The notes under the pieces: model-generated
Databases searched by the model: none
What the model was told of the DNA's origin: nothing
The model's input: only the letters and a program-made list of their open reading frames with translations
Shown here: positions 42,708 to 53,823 of the stretch, piece after piece
Layout: every line of letters starts with the position of its first letter
How positions within the stretch are numbered: position 1 is the first letter of the stretch
Assembly (NCBI GenBank): GCA_905221605.1
Contig: CAJNDS010002149.1
Coordinates: 222,972-286,971, forward strand
Origin: Symbiodinium natans
Lineage: Eukaryota > Sar > Dinophyceae > Suessiales > Symbiodiniaceae
Length of the DNA stretch: 64,000 bases
Direction of reading: 5' to 3'
Made by a program: the position numbers and the translations under genes

Positions 42708-42853
42708 CTCCAACAGCGACGACAGCTTCGCATTTCGCTAGCACAAACGAGGCGCAGTGAGAGCACCGAGGGAGGCCAGGTCTCTGAGGTCTTTGCCACC
42801 TCCTGGGTGTCCACTTCCAGCAGCTCCCCGGAAGCCAAGTAGACCCGCAGCAT
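42708..42853 (-). CDS. First exon of a ubiquitin-like domain protein
   Basis: ATG at 42853 opens MLRVYLASGELLEVDTQEVA, then KTSETWPPSVLSLRLVC, to a GT donor TTGGAG|GTCTGC (exon ends 42708, phase 2). This matches the N-terminal beta-hairpin of ubiquitin-like domains that start many dinoflagellate ankyrin proteins, as in the gene at 31.9-34.0 kb. The next exon is expected to the left but was not found before the telomere-like cluster. The gene may be truncated by the repeat block. Confidence 0.6.
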
Positions 42854-43035
42854 TTCCGAGAGATTCCGAGAAGGATTTAAGGGCTAAGGTGGAAGGCCGT
42901 CTTTTGAGAACATGGAAACGATTTTTCCTGAAGTGGTGTTTTCAAGCGTTCAAGCGTGTGAACAGGGTCTTTTTGCTGGCTTTCGAGATGCCGGGGCTCA
43001 CCTTTACCAGGCGAGTTTTCAAGATCCTTAAGAGT

Positions 43036-43520
43036 TCAAGTCTGCCTCCTTGTGCTGCGTAGCCGGCCGCCAATGCTTACGCTGCTCTTGACGTCTCGCA
43101 GCCGCGGAGATTTCTCAAGGACACTGGAGCTCATCGAAATCCAGGGACCCGAGAAACCGCAGTCCACGACTGGGTCTGAAACCGAATTCCCTATCTGAGC
43201 CCAACTCATCAAAAGCGCTTTGGGTTTGAAGAGCTTGGGGCAAAGTTTAGGGTCTTGTGTAAGGGGCGCCTCATCCCCAGCACCCAGGGAGGCGAGCCAG
43301 GCACCACCAGGCACCGGCGCCGCGGTTGCCTGCAGATCTTGGGCGTTCGGACAGCTTTAAGGGCGGGTCCCCCTCAAGCCACCCCAAACCCTGAAACTTA
43401 ACCTTCCTAAGGTCATAAACCTACAGCCCCAAACCAAAGGAGGATCTCTTCTTTCGCTCTGAACATCCTGCGGGCCTCCCCGGCTCCGGGCACCTCTTCG
43501 ATGCCCTCATCCTCCTGCAC
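43036..43520 (-). CDS. Putative exons, unknown protein
   Basis: Exon 43520-43413 (CTCAAG|GTGC acceptor; TGA at 43413, or a GC donor before it) reads VQEDEGIEEVPGAGEARRMF then RAKEEILLWFGAVGL. Further left, minus 43314-43036 is open and reads PGGAWLASLGAGDEAPLT and VDCGFSGPWISMSSSVLEKS. Likely parts of one gene; joining not resolved. Confidence 0.45.
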
Positions 43521-44160
43521 CTTGAGAGCAGGGCACTTGAGACATGCTCTCTTTCAAGGCCTTCGAAGTGCCATACATATGAATATGAGATTGTAGTTGC
43601 ATATACATACATACGTATATGTATCTTTATATATGTAGATAGATATTTTCTGGTTCATGGAGGAGTACCCAAAAACTGCTGTTTCATACGAGGGCCACCC
43701 ACGCACAACAAACATGTGTATCTAAGAGTCTTGGTCAATATACATAGAGTTGAAAGAAATCCTGCACGCTTGTCTCTTTTCTCTGTGCTAAAAGAAGCTC
43801 TGTATGCCACATCACCGAACGCGATCTTGTCAGTCTCCACTAAGATTCTTTTGAAAGCTTACTCAATTCAATTCAGCCCAACGAGGCCCCTCTCAAAGTT
43901 GTCAAGTGTTAGCAACCACCTACTAGCATCTCATGGGAATCATTGTCCAACTGATCAACTACATGAAATAGCGAGTTCAATAAGATTTCGAAGAGAGGTG
44001 TCGCATGCGTGTATTGTATATAACGCTCATGTTGCTGGATTACTGCTACATGTGCGCGTGTCTAATCTGCTTCCACTGCGACATTGCACCCTTCTACTTC
44101 TCTGAAGTTTGTGCGCCCGAGCCCGGCACCGGCAGGTCCGACTCCCTTCGCTTGGGGCCA
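43521..44160. other. No supported gene
   Basis: AT-richer DNA with CATA/TATG microsatellites at 43575-43640. A 129-codon plus frame at 43716-44105 lacks splice or domain support. Confidence 0.4.
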
Positions 44161-44162
44161 CC

Positions 44163-44937
44163 TCAGGCTCGAGAGCGCAGAGGCACATCGGCACGTCGCG
44201 ACAAAGAGGCATGGGGGCGAAGAAAAAACTCGGCGAAAGCGCATCGCATGGCTTGCAACCAGCTTTGCGGCATTCCGAAAACATCCGAAAACTCTTCGGC
44301 AACCTCAGGCCGGCGTCCTGTCTGCCTCCTACAACAGGAAGGCGTGAAGCTCTGTGACGAGGGAGCACATGCAGAGCCTGTAGAGCTTGCAGACATCTGC
44401 AGTGCCAAGACCCAAGCCTTTGAACACCCGAGCGAAGGCGGGCGCAACCTCGACTCGCCTTGACAAAGAAGCTAGACGCACCCTAGCAGCTGTCAGCATT
44501 TGTCATTGGTCACAGTTCAACCCAAGCCGGCTGAAACACGCTGAAACATGGAGAGAACCATGGGCCCGCGGCCCACGGGCTGATATTTCGACATTTTCTA
44601 ACGAGGATTGGGCTGATCAGCGGTCTGGCTCTTCGCTTTCTTCTTTCGGTCGCCCTGCGGGTGTGCAGTGTATTCGATGGTTCGTCGTTCTGGTGAACAG
44701 CCCGACAAAAAGATACCCAAATGAAAACTGGAATCCTTGGGCCTTGAGCTCGCTGCTTGCAGCCGAAGCTGGCGCCTTGCGGGAAGTCGGGAAGTCTAAG
44801 GAGGTGAGGCAACCAGGCGGAAACTTCTCTGCTTCCGGAGTGTGCCGGGCCTCTGCCGGCGTAAACCGCCGCACAAGAAGCTTCGCACCTGACTCGGTCC
44901 AGAAGACCAGCACGCACTTTATGGGACACACCCTCAA
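44163..44937 (-). CDS. Putative multi-exon gene, unknown
   Basis: A terminal-looking exon 44328-44163 (acceptor TTGTAG|GAGG, phase 2; TGA at 44163) reads PEVAEEFSDVFGMPQSWLQA then MRCAFAEFFLRPHASL. Upstream, 44937 to about 44897 reads VCPIKCVLVFWTES to a GT donor (GTCAG|GTGCG), followed by an open frame with RRFTPAEARHTPEAEKFP. The pieces are protein-like but the full model is not resolved. No family recognised. Confidence 0.45.
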
Positions 44938-44999
44938 AGCTGCAAGGACTGAAAATCCGCCCCACTACCGTAGATGGCAACGCGGGCACCTAGGCCTCC

Positions 45000-46030
45000 C
45001 GTCGGCATCAGCCTCGGCATGGGAGTTCCGCGAACCCCCAAACCCTAAACCTGAAACACCATACCCTAAACCCCTTTACGGCCTAAACCGCCCTAACATC
45101 CCTAACCCACTTAGCGGGTTGGCGGCTTCCTGGGAATTCGTCGAGCTGCAGTCGATGCTTGCTGTATTGATGTTCGGCAGCTTTCTAAACGTTTTCACTT
45201 TTCAATTCGCATTGCTATGAGTGATGCAAGTTCGGTTCACTGGTTGATACTGATATTGATCCCATCAAACTGCACACCCGACAACCCTGTCCAAAGGCCG
45301 AGCATGGGAAACAGAACATGAACATCCCGGCAGGAAGCCGACACTTCTTGGGCCGGCCCCCGGAAATATGCAAGCAAGCCTAAAAGTAGCCCAACAAATC
45401 TCGACCGATCGCTGCAACCAGCTCAACGCGCATAATCGGAGCCCTGAACTTGTGAAATCTTCTGAAACTTGAAGCTCTAAATTCCCTAAAGCATTCAACC
45501 CTACAACCTTTCAAAAGTGTTGCAGTGCCCCTTCTGACCCTTCTGGCCTTGGCAGTCTGCCATGCTCGAAAGGCTGCGGTTTGGTCCAGGGTTCGTTTGC
45601 TTCGGCTTTTGCAATCTCATATTCTGGTACAATCGAAAAACGGCACTAATGTATACAGTAGAATAGCAGTACCAATATGATAGCAATGACAGCCATCGTC
45701 AGAGTAGCCATAGTAATCATAACAACGACAAGAACAACAATCGCCACACTAGCTATAGTTGGGGTCGAGTGCGGCCCAGAATGAGAAGTACCCAAAGGAA
45801 CGTGCGGTACCTTCAGAGCCAGGCATCTGCATCTAAGCGCCTGATGACACAAACTACCTTAGGGTGTAGGGTTATAGGGTTTAGGGTTTAAGTAGACTGA
45901 GACCATATTTCCAAGGTGACACCACATAAAATCCGGGCTAGAACCCCCTAAAACCCCCACGTATGGCACATGGACAGACATGAAGAGCTAACGTGGTCAT
46001 GACCGCTGAAAGGCATTGCGAATGCCAACA
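45000..46030. other. No firm gene
   Basis: CCCTAAA-type words at 45035-45115 and TTTAGGG words at 45858-45893. ATA/AAC-rich DNA at 45650-45750. Nothing coding could be supported. Confidence 0.45.
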
Positions 46031-46107
46031 GCACACACTCGAGAAGGGCAAGCCGATGGGGGTCTCCCTGCCCGGGTATTCCTTTTTGGCTGCTAGCAGA
46101 AAAGGTT
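46031..46107 (-). CDS. Possible exon
   Basis: Minus frame after a TCTGCTAG acceptor reads AAKKEYPGRETPIGLPFS. Protein-like but short; a second frame is open too. Possibly 3' to the gene at 46.4-46.8 kb. Confidence 0.35.
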
Positions 46108-46379
46108 GTACTGCCAACTCTGTAAACCCTGTAAGCTCCTGCAAGCCCTAAACCCGATAAACCCACACCCCCAAACCCAAAAGGATACAATAAACACCCA
46201 ACGCGGGAAACCCTTTCTGAACAACCTCCCTAGACCCTCCAACATCGTAAACCCCAGAACCCTCCAGAGCCTCTTTGAAGACCCCCCCAACTCCGCCCCA
46301 ACCCCATCCAACCCCCCCCCCCACGGACAAAAAATCACAATAAGAACAAGATGCAACGAAAAAAACGGGAGCTGTTGGC

Positions 46380-46846
46380 CTTGCCGAGGGCCAGGGGATG
46401 GCCGAGCACCACGGGCTCGAAGTCCGCGCCGTGGCAGGGAAGGGCCTTCGGCGCAGGGCTTTTGGGGGCTTTACTTGGGGCTACGACTTGGGGTTGTGGG
46501 GTTTTGGGGGGGGGGGGGGGGGGCAGTTTTCGGGGTGTTGGGCTTTTTGAAGGGCTCTCTCGCATGAGAAGGAAAATCGGGGAGGGGAGGGGGATGGTTT
46601 CTTAGGAGGAGGCCTTTGGAACGCAAGACCCAAACAGCGGTGGAAAGCGCCAGACAGTCACCTTCAGCACAAGATTGTTTCGCATGGCCTTGTCAGAGCC
46701 GTGGCCGCACGGATTGAAATCCTGCAGGGATCCGTAACAGTCGGGACACATGGGAAAAAAATCAAAGAAGCCATCGCCTCGTTTGGCCGGAGCGTGTACA
46801 GCGTGATGAGCACCGTGGTCCAAAGGACGATGCCCAAAGCACAGGC
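46380..46846 (-). CDS. Membrane protein, three in-phase exons
   Basis: Exons 46846-46778, 46721-46662 and 46445-46380 all run phase 0 to 0, with donors GC, GT and GC and AG|G acceptors. They read ACALGIVLWTTVLITLYTLR (a membrane span) then PNE; DFNPCGHGSDKAMRNNLVLK; ALPCHGADFEPVVLGHPLAL then GK. The first intron is only 56 nt but has a strong polypyrimidine tract. I do not recognise the family. More exons must lie on both sides. Confidence 0.6.
46500..46524 (+). repeat. G run
   Basis: A run of about 17 G, upstream of the third exon on the minus strand. Confidence 0.9.
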
Positions 46847-46859
46847 CTCCAGCCAATTG

Positions 46860-47300
46860 AGTTTAGGCTTAAGGGTGTCGGGTTGAAGGCTTAGGTTTTC
46901 GAGTGTGGGGGTGCTAAGGAACTTCCAGTGAAGCTACCATAATTCATATTGACGGTTATTCTATGTGGCAGCGTGTCCCAAGATGTAGAAAGAAGCATCG
47001 AGAGCACCATGTTTCTCGTGCGGATCCAGGTGCAGGAGGCTCTGTTGTCAGTACCACGTTTTTCGTACAAGTAAGGATCCAGCGCGTGTTAGACAAGCCC
47101 AAACACCAGGTCGTACCATGGCGGTGTGTGCTTTGATGGGAACTGCACTGTCATCTCTGTGCGCCTTTTTTGTTCTGCTTGTCGTTGCTATTGTTACTGT
47201 ACTTGCATGTGCACGCAACTGGGCCAGAGGGAGAGGGAAAGAGGGAGAGAGAGAGGGTGGGAAGAAACTGCACAACAAAAAGCTGTGCGTTCCTCTTTTC
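46860..47300. other. No supported gene
   Basis: Contains a plus-strand ATG at 47118 followed by a hydrophobic frame that runs into the microsatellite; not called. Confidence 0.4.
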
Positions 47301-47309
47301 TGCCGTATA

Positions 47310-47615
47310 GTGGTTATGCTTCTTCTCCTCCTCCTTTTTCTTCTTCCTCGTCTTATTCTTCTTCTTATTATTATTCTTCTTCTGCTTCTTATTATTCTTC
47401 TTATTATGACTCGTCTTCTTCTTCTTCTTATTCTTCTTCTGCTTCTCATTATTATTCTTCTTATTCTTACTCTTCTTCTTGTTATTCTGCTTCTCTTTCT
47501 GTTTCTTATTTCTTATTATTATTCTTATTCTTGAAGTTCTTCTTCTTCCTCTTCTTCTTGATGTTGATGTCGTTCTTGCTGCTGTTCTTGCTGCTGCTCT
47601 TGTTGTGTTCCTTGT
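47310..47615 (+). repeat. TTC/TTA/CTT trinucleotide-rich tract
   Basis: Irregular (TTC)n, (TTA)n and (TCTTAT)n for about 300 bp. All long frames here (Ser-, Leu- or Lys-rich) are artefacts. Confidence 0.95.
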
Positions 47616-48748
47616 TAAGCCCCCAAAACCCACCCGCCCCACCCCCTGCCGACAAAACCTGCGCCCACACCTACGTCCTCGCCTGCTTTGGGCGTGGCCG
47701 GCGGTGGGCAACAGCATCGTTAGACAATCGGGTGTCCATATCTATTCTGGGAACTAACTTGAGTCCTTGACTGGAACCAGAAGATCTCTGTTTTGGCTCT
47801 GCCATTGGCCGCTGTCATCATCAACACGCCCCAGAATACGCCATGAACATGATATGGAGATCCTGTACATCTCATGAAAACTCACGAGCAAGACGGGCTC
47901 CTTTCTCTCCCAACCAAAGGCTCACATGAATTTCATGAATGCATGCCATAAGACAAAAAATACCCTGAGCCCTAGTGCATGATGCCTCCACTTCGCTCAG
48001 GAAACCCCCCATACTGTGTCATTCAAGGTTCAAGGTCGTTAAAGCAACACAACGCCAGATTCTTTCAGCAAAACCACCACCGCCTTGCCCTCCCTCCCTT
48101 TTGCCCGAGAACCCCATACCCCTTAACTAAGGCGGAATATACCTTACACCACGATAAGAAACCCCGTATATAGGCTAAGCTTAAAAAGTCTCGGCCCTAA
48201 ATACACCCAACCCCTCCAACCCCAAACCCCAAACCCCCAAACTCCTTTCCCCTTGAGTTCCGCGCCGCGGTGAACTTGAGGCCGCTGAGGTTCCGGAAGC
48301 AGGCCAGGCTGGCTGCCACTAGGAACCTCCGGGGGCGTGCATCGGGCTTATTTGGGTTTGTTTGGGGATGATAATTACGGCTTGCAGGGTCTATTTAGGG
48401 TTTATAGGGTCTCGGGAGTTTAGGGATTTAGGGGTCTCACCCTCCCCGCCCACACTTCTTCTTGCATTTAGACAGCGCTTTTTGGTGGGGCGCTCGTTGA
48501 CATCAGCACTCATAATCCCCATCGATCCCTCGCATAAGCCCTAGCTAGACCGAAAATACATATACATACATGTCACATACATATGTATATATGTATACAT
48601 CTATGTCTACTCCAATATAAACCATTTAATCACCGGAGAGCTTCAGGACGTGCACCGAGTACGGAGTCTTCTTCGACCCTCCAGGAACCCCCCGACACCC
48701 CAAGCCTAAGCAAGCCCTAAACCACCTAAATCCTGAGAGCCCTACGAC
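47616..48748. other. No supported gene
   Basis: CCCTAAA and TTTAGGG words at 48190-48245 and 48355-48435, TA microsatellite at 48558-48605. A weak 3' exon candidate reads KKTPYSVHVLKLSGD at about 48680-48632 (minus, TAA). Confidence 0.4.
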
Positions 48749-48838
48749 CTCGCTGAAAACGCCAAACAGAAGAAGGCGGGCGCACCCGAGGCAGATAACC
48801 TCCCATCGGCGCACATGGAACCCCAGCGTCTCCAAAGC
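48749..48838 (-). CDS. Putative exon with membrane span
   Basis: A 90-nt exon, phase 0 to 0, between AAG|GCTTTGG and GCGAG|GTCGTA. It reads ALETLGFHVRRWEVICLGCA then RLLLFGVFSE. Not recognised. Confidence 0.5.
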
Positions 48839-48849
48839 CTTGGGTTTAG

Positions 48850-49890
48850 AGTCTAGGGTTTCGGGCTTACTGATTGGAGTTTAGGAGCGTTCAAAGTTTA
48901 GCCTCAGGTTTTATGACACCGCGGAGGGGAGCTGGGTTTATCATGCGCGTCAAGGCTAGTTTCCGCATGTTTCCGCAGTCCCCCAGCTCCAAACAGAACC
49001 TTGCAGTTGCACCCCTAAAATTTCGGATACTCACTGCCCTGGATCGGAATTAGGGTTAGGGCTTCAGGTGGTTCAGGCTCCTCAGGCTGCCACGGGGGGC
49101 GCCAGGTCTCCGACGATGATGAGATAGGAGGTGGCAACCTCATGGGGATCAGGCAGAGAAGTAGCGCTCGCCTTCTCGGGTCTTGGCATAGAAGGGCGGT
49201 GGTTGCACTGGCCTACCTGCAACATCTTGAATCACTGCATAACATCAACTACACCAGAACATTCACAAAACCTCTAGCTTTGCTCAGTGCTTGGCTAGTA
49301 ACTCCGAGAAGCCTGGAATGAGTAGCCCCGGAAGCGGGATCGGAGTGAATGTCGTTTTTCATTCATTGTTGATGAATTTCAGTATTAATTTCGCAACATA
49401 TATATATATATGTGAAGAACTTCCAACGATCAGTAAACCAAAATGACGGTAACAACAAAAAACAAGAATAACAACAATAACAGCAATGGCAAGAATACCA
49501 AGCATAGCAATGGCCGCAATACTAACAATACGAAGTCATTCACAATAACAATAACAAGCATAACAACAATCACAATAGCAATAATAACAGTAGCAATGAC
49601 AATAATAACAGTGGTGATTTTAATGAGAATAACTTCATCCGGCGTAGATCCCAAACATCGAAAGACAACCTTAAACGTTTCCACAGAACATCAAGAGCGT
49701 GCCTCGCGCCTGCCCTGGGGTGCCGCGGCGCCACTGAACCTAATCCTCCTTGTTGCCAACATTAGAAACCTAGAGCGTTGCCGCTCTGAGTGGGAATTCG
49801 TTGTGAGCATAAGAATAAGAAATAATGAATAGGATACACAGCCTCTCAGAAAATCCTCAACTTGTCCCCCCTTTCCACATTTTCCTGACT
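48850..49890. other. No supported gene
   Basis: TTTAGG words at 48845-48905, AT microsatellite at 49398-49411, and the AAC/AAT-rich tract listed separately. Confidence 0.4.
49440..49625 (+). repeat. AAC/AAT trinucleotide-rich tract
   Basis: Irregular (AAC)n, (AAT)n and (ACAATA)n. Open frames through it are artefacts. Confidence 0.9.
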
Positions 49891-49895
49891 TCGTC

Positions 49896-50123
49896 TCAGG
49901 GGTGCACCCCGAAGCACTTCACCATCACGGCTCCATCCTCAGGTCCGATTGTTCTGGTGCTGCGAGAAACTGGTCTCCTGGAGTTTGGGACACTGTCTGA
50001 CACTGCATATGCAAAGCACCCCCCTCCAACAAGCCAGGCTGCAATGAGCCACGTCCACCGTGGAGCGACTGCGTTCGAGACCTGGCCGCCAGCGACACAA
50101 GCGCCCGGCAAGTTCAACAGCAC
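49896..50123 (-). CDS. Putative terminal exon with one membrane span
   Basis: The frame reads SNAVAPRWTWLIAAWLVGGG, CFAYAVSDSVPNSRRPVSRS and ends GAVMVKCFGVHP, TGA at 49896. A CCAG|GTCTCG junction lies inside it (about 50080), so the true exon may be shorter. The hydrophobic part fits one membrane helix. Not recognised. Confidence 0.5.
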   Translation of the reverse strand: MLLNLPGACVAGGQVSNAVAPRWTWLIAAWLVGGGCFAYAVSDSVPNSRRPVSRSTRTIGPEDGAVMVKCFGVHP

Positions 50124-50369
50124 TTTGCCTCTCCCATAAACACCCCTTAAGGTCCCTAACTACCGTGACTAGACTGGTAAACTGCAATCAACAGCTTCCG
50201 AAAGCACCGGGCGGCAGGCTGAGTAGAAGCTGCACGGCGCCTCGCCAATCCTGGCTGCGGGGCGCTCCCACAGGCGAGGGAATTCAAAGGGAATTCCGTT
50301 CAATTGGGCGGGTGATTAAGGGGCTTATGTAAGGCCCAAATTCAAGTTGAGACCGTCTTGAGCCCGCGC

Positions 50370-51082
50370 CTTCGGGCCGAGCACTGCAGGAGGTGGCCTC
50401 GGTGTCGCCAAAGCCCCAAGTGCTCTTTTCCAAAATTGCCGGGTGATTTCTGCAAAAGGGTTGTGCCTTTTGGAGGGGGCGGGGGGGGAGGTCCTCTAAC
50501 AAGGATTCTGCCTTACACCACGCGTATAACCCTTTGAAAGGATTCGATAGTGTAGGGTACCTTGATACCCCAATTCCCCCACCAAGACCCACTAAGCAAA
50601 TGGCATCCAAAAGCGGAGCAGGTGCCGAAGACGACCAGGAGCAGCAGGCCCAACCCGTAGCCTGTCTAAAAATGCAGGAGAATGTAGATTTGGGTTTAGG
50701 GTTTAGGGTCCAAATGGAAATTCTCACAGAGCCCCATACCCCATGATCAAGGAATATACCCCTTCATTCACATAAGGATCCCTGCCATCATTGATCGAAG
50801 GTCTACTCCTTAATTGAGGGGTATTGGGATTTGACATTCAGACTCCAAAGGGAGCTCTGGACAGATTTGAGCCTCCTGAGCCTAAAGCACGCGCTAACTT
50901 TACTGGAACCTGCTTTCAAGTTTCGTACAGTTTCCTCATCAGCGTTTTCCTTAAGTTAAGGGCTCTCTGGGTGTTTTGGTGTAGCGCCTGCTGCCGCGAA
51001 GGCGTGAGGCACGCCGAGGAGGCCGCTGCCTCCCAGAAGCCTTCGAAGGCCAGCAAAATGGGTTTCGGGTCAAGGCTATCAG
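50370..51082 (-). CDS. Multi-exon membrane protein, partial
   Basis: Three exon candidates: 51082-50988 (TTTCAG acceptor, GC donor, phase 1 to 0) reads DSLDPKPILLAFEGFWEAAA then SSACLTPSRQQ; 50661-50561 (GACAG|GCTACGG, GT donor, phase 1 to 0) reads YGLGLLLLVVFGTCSAFGCH then LLSGSWWGNWGIK; 50449-50370 (TTTTGCAG acceptor, GC donor) reads KSPGNFGKEHLGLWRHRGHL. The middle exon carries a clear membrane span. The phase between the first two does not fit, so an exon is missing there. Unknown family. Confidence 0.5.
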
Positions 51083-51439
51083 CTGAAAGGGTTTGGCTGT
51101 ACTGAGTTCTTGCTTTGGGAAATCGCCAAAGTTAGGTTCTGTCGCACAATACATGGTACCCTTATTACCTCTCACTACGGTATGTACCATGGTTGATGAG
51201 AACGCAATTTAAGATGTCTCTTGGGGAAGTCATCGGAGGTGCAGAGTCTAGCGGCGTGATCTCAGGAGGGTATGTTGGGTAGCTGGTTTCAAGACTCGAA
51301 GCCGCCAATGGGCAAACGTATGCTCTAGGGCTCAGGCGTGTTAGCTAAGACTGCAGCTCCACTTCTGGCGCTGGCAAAGCCCAGGCCCTGCGCATGGGTC
51401 ACAGGCATTCAGATCCACGGTCCATGGCCCTAGGACTAG

Positions 51440-51553
51440 TTGCTTTTCACGTTGCACCGCAATGCCGCAATGCGCAAAGCCTGCAAAGCGACCCATAGCA
51501 AAGAGCAAGAGTGCCGGAGCCTTTGCGGCCTTGGCAGCCTCGAACTCCTCCAA
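51440..51553 (-). CDS. Putative exon, hydrophobic
   Basis: The minus frame reads LEEFEAAKAAKAPALLLFAM then GRFAGFAHCGIAVQREK. Ala-rich helix plus a short hydrophobic stretch. Splice borders not fixed. Unknown. Confidence 0.4.
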
Positions 51554-51737
51554 TGCTTTGACAGGCTAGTCAGGCTCACAGAAGTCCCGAAGCACAGTAG
51601 CAATAGCAAGTCTCGGCAACGGGCTCACTTAGGCGTTGTATGGGCGCACCGTGCCATCCACAGATGGCGAGCCCTCTGCGACTGAGAGCGCCTGGGCAAA
51701 CGCTGGAACTCGTGGAGATGCCAACATATGCCAACCC

Positions 51738-51811
51738 TGTAGCACTGCCAATTGGGTTCGACCCCGGCCTCGGACGCATCTGTGAGCAAGCTTCGGGCCT
51801 CCCGCACTGAC
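51738..51811 (-). CDS. Possible PPR-like exon
   Basis: After a TGGTCAG acceptor the frame reads REARSLLTDASEAGVEPNWQ then CY, which resembles the middle of a pentatricopeptide repeat (LL..A..AGV.PN...Y). One unit only, so the match is weak. Confidence 0.3.
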
Positions 51812-51814
51812 CAC

Positions 51815-52890
51815 ACTCACAATGGTTGTGAGAATCCAGAGGTCAGAGAGGGGTGAAAATTCCAGGTTACGTGTGGGACTCTGCCGCCGTGCCACCTGAG
51901 CTTGTGGGGAGGATGCCTACATGTGTTGGTACTCTGCAAAGGCCCCGGCCAGAAGGCCATGAAACCTCAACTCCACGATCACATCCCGATCAAAACTTTC
52001 CAAATTTCCAACCTCTCACTCTTCATCCTGATCAAAGGCCCTGCAGCAATAAAGGACATGATAGGTATATCTGATGGGTCATAAGCCAGAGGGCTCTTCG
52101 TCAAACGTCCGCGTAAGGACTTGGCTTAGGTGTCAGACCTCTACACTCAGCCACACCTACAAGTAGGAGGAGCGGAGTGGCCTCGCGGGAGGAAAAGAAG
52201 GCCTTGGGCCGCGATGCCGCCATCTCTTGGCACTCGAAGCTGAAACGAACTAAAGCGAGCTAGAGGACCTAGAAGCTTCGTTGAGGCATTTGGGGTTCAA
52301 ATCCGTGTTCGGTTGCGGAAGGACGGGATCTGGACTGTGCGTCAGGGTCTGCTGGGCTTTTTGGTGCCATGCGGGACTTGGGAGACGATGGTCTGCCGCA
52401 GGTCTGCCGCAGGTTTTCTTCCAAATCAGGTTCTGATCTGGGTGCGCCATGCCAGGGCCCGTGCGCCTATTCTGCGAGCCAAGATGGAAACGACATGGTT
52501 CTAGTCATGGTTATGGTCAGTATTGGTTAGTATTCTATGGTTTCAGATTTTGGGTTGTGCGGTCATGGCTATCACGGTCATCATCGAAACGCCTTCAGCT
52601 GTGAAGGGTTTAAGGGTTTAAGGGCTTATGAGCAGGAAGCTTTCTCTTTTATCCACCCGTTACAGAGCGATGTTGGGGCAGCGCCATTGTGTCGGCACCT
52701 AAGAACTGCGCTTCTTGAAGGCCAGATGCAGCACACGGCGAAAAAGATGCTGTGGTGACGACTCCCCTCCGAACGTCTCCACGCCCCTTCACTTTGGCGT
52801 TGGGGCCCCCAAGGCACGTCGTTTCGGAGCATCGCGCCCTTCCATCTTGCGAGGCCTGGCACAGACTCCACATCTCTTCGATCCTCTTCT
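51815..52890. other. No firm gene
   Basis: A GGTCTGCCGCA duplication at 52389-52413. Several minus frames around 52620-52870 are open (for example SGLQEAQFLGADTMALPQH) without a stable exon model. Confidence 0.35.
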
Positions 52891-52895
52891 GTTAC

Positions 52896-52949
52896 CTATC
52901 TTTGTGGTCCAACCCGGCCTAGAACCAAGTCGTTGTACTTCACCACCGC
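52896..52949 (-). CDS. Putative terminal exon
   Basis: A strong polypyrimidine acceptor (CACTTTCTGCAG|G at 52950/52949) starts AVVKYNDLVLGRVGPQR, TAG at 52896. Short but with one of the best acceptors in the window. Upstream coding DNA may lie at 53154-53400 (LVFFGAYASPCLLALPHLPC). Unknown. Confidence 0.4.
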   Translation of the reverse strand, partial: AVVKYNDLVLGRVGPQR

Positions 52950-52950
52950 C

Positions 52951-53820
52951 TGCAGAAAGTGCGAAAGTGCAGGCAGCCGAAAGGTCGAACATGGCCGTGC
53001 ACGTGGCTCAACATGGCTCAAGATCTCTTGACTCCCTGCCAAGGCCTGGCTGCTGCGAATCTGAAACGACAAACGTCAACTGGCTACACTGCGATGCTCA
53101 CCCGAAGCAGGACAATTTGCAACAGGCTCGATTCGGATGATCCATTCCCACCCTTAACTGTACAGCGCCAAGTGCTGAGACTCAGCGGTTTTCTCATGGG
53201 ACAAATCCGATTTGTCTTGGCCTTGGGGGGGCTTCTGGAACTTTCGGCCTGGGTACCGACACGGCAGATGGGGAAGAGCCAGGAGGCACGGTGATGCATA
53301 CGCACCAAAGAAGACAAGTACTTCTCTGCAATTCTGCCTTCCGGCCATTGCACGAACGAGCTTTCCCACCCACCCACCCCCTTCATCCCCGACAGTCCTC
53401 ACAGCCTCATGGCTCTAAGCGAGCAGAAACCCCAAGCTTCCTAACTTTGTCAGATGGGCTATATACTGGGGTTTGTATGGTGTGTATTTAAGGTGTATTT
53501 TGAGAGTACACGGGTGCCCCAAGCCCTAAAAGCTGTCGCTCCCTAAGATTTTTTGACAGTTTTGCCAAAGCCCCCAAACCCAAAAACCCTAACACAACCC
53601 TAAACCACCCTCTCAACCGAGAACTGAGCCGAAAACATCCGACTCAAAGTCAGCTCTGAGAGCCTGGGTGTTCTCGACGGCAACGGCCGAGGCCTTGGTC
53701 CAAAGCGGCTCCACATCCTGGCCAAGGGCACCCAAAAAAACTCCCCCGATAAGTATGGCCTCGCTCGATATGTGTCTGGTCAGATATATGTGGCTCTAAA
53801 CCTGGACATATCAACATCAA
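52951..53820. other. No firm gene
   Basis: Two open minus frames at 53084-53402 compete and neither has clear splice borders. CCCTAAA words at 53520-53610. Confidence 0.35.
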
Positions 53821-53823
53821 TAA

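Noticed and set aside
44387-45220. 277-codon plus frame, longest on that strand
   Set aside because: No domain, low-complexity composition, and it lies opposite better minus-strand exons with splice borders.
47118-47534. 138-codon plus frame starting with a hydrophobic N-terminus
   Set aside because: Most of it is translation of TTC/TTA repeats; no splice or domain support.
51745-51775. GGGTTCGACCCC resembling a tRNA T-arm
   Set aside because: No matching acceptor, D or anticodon arms around it.
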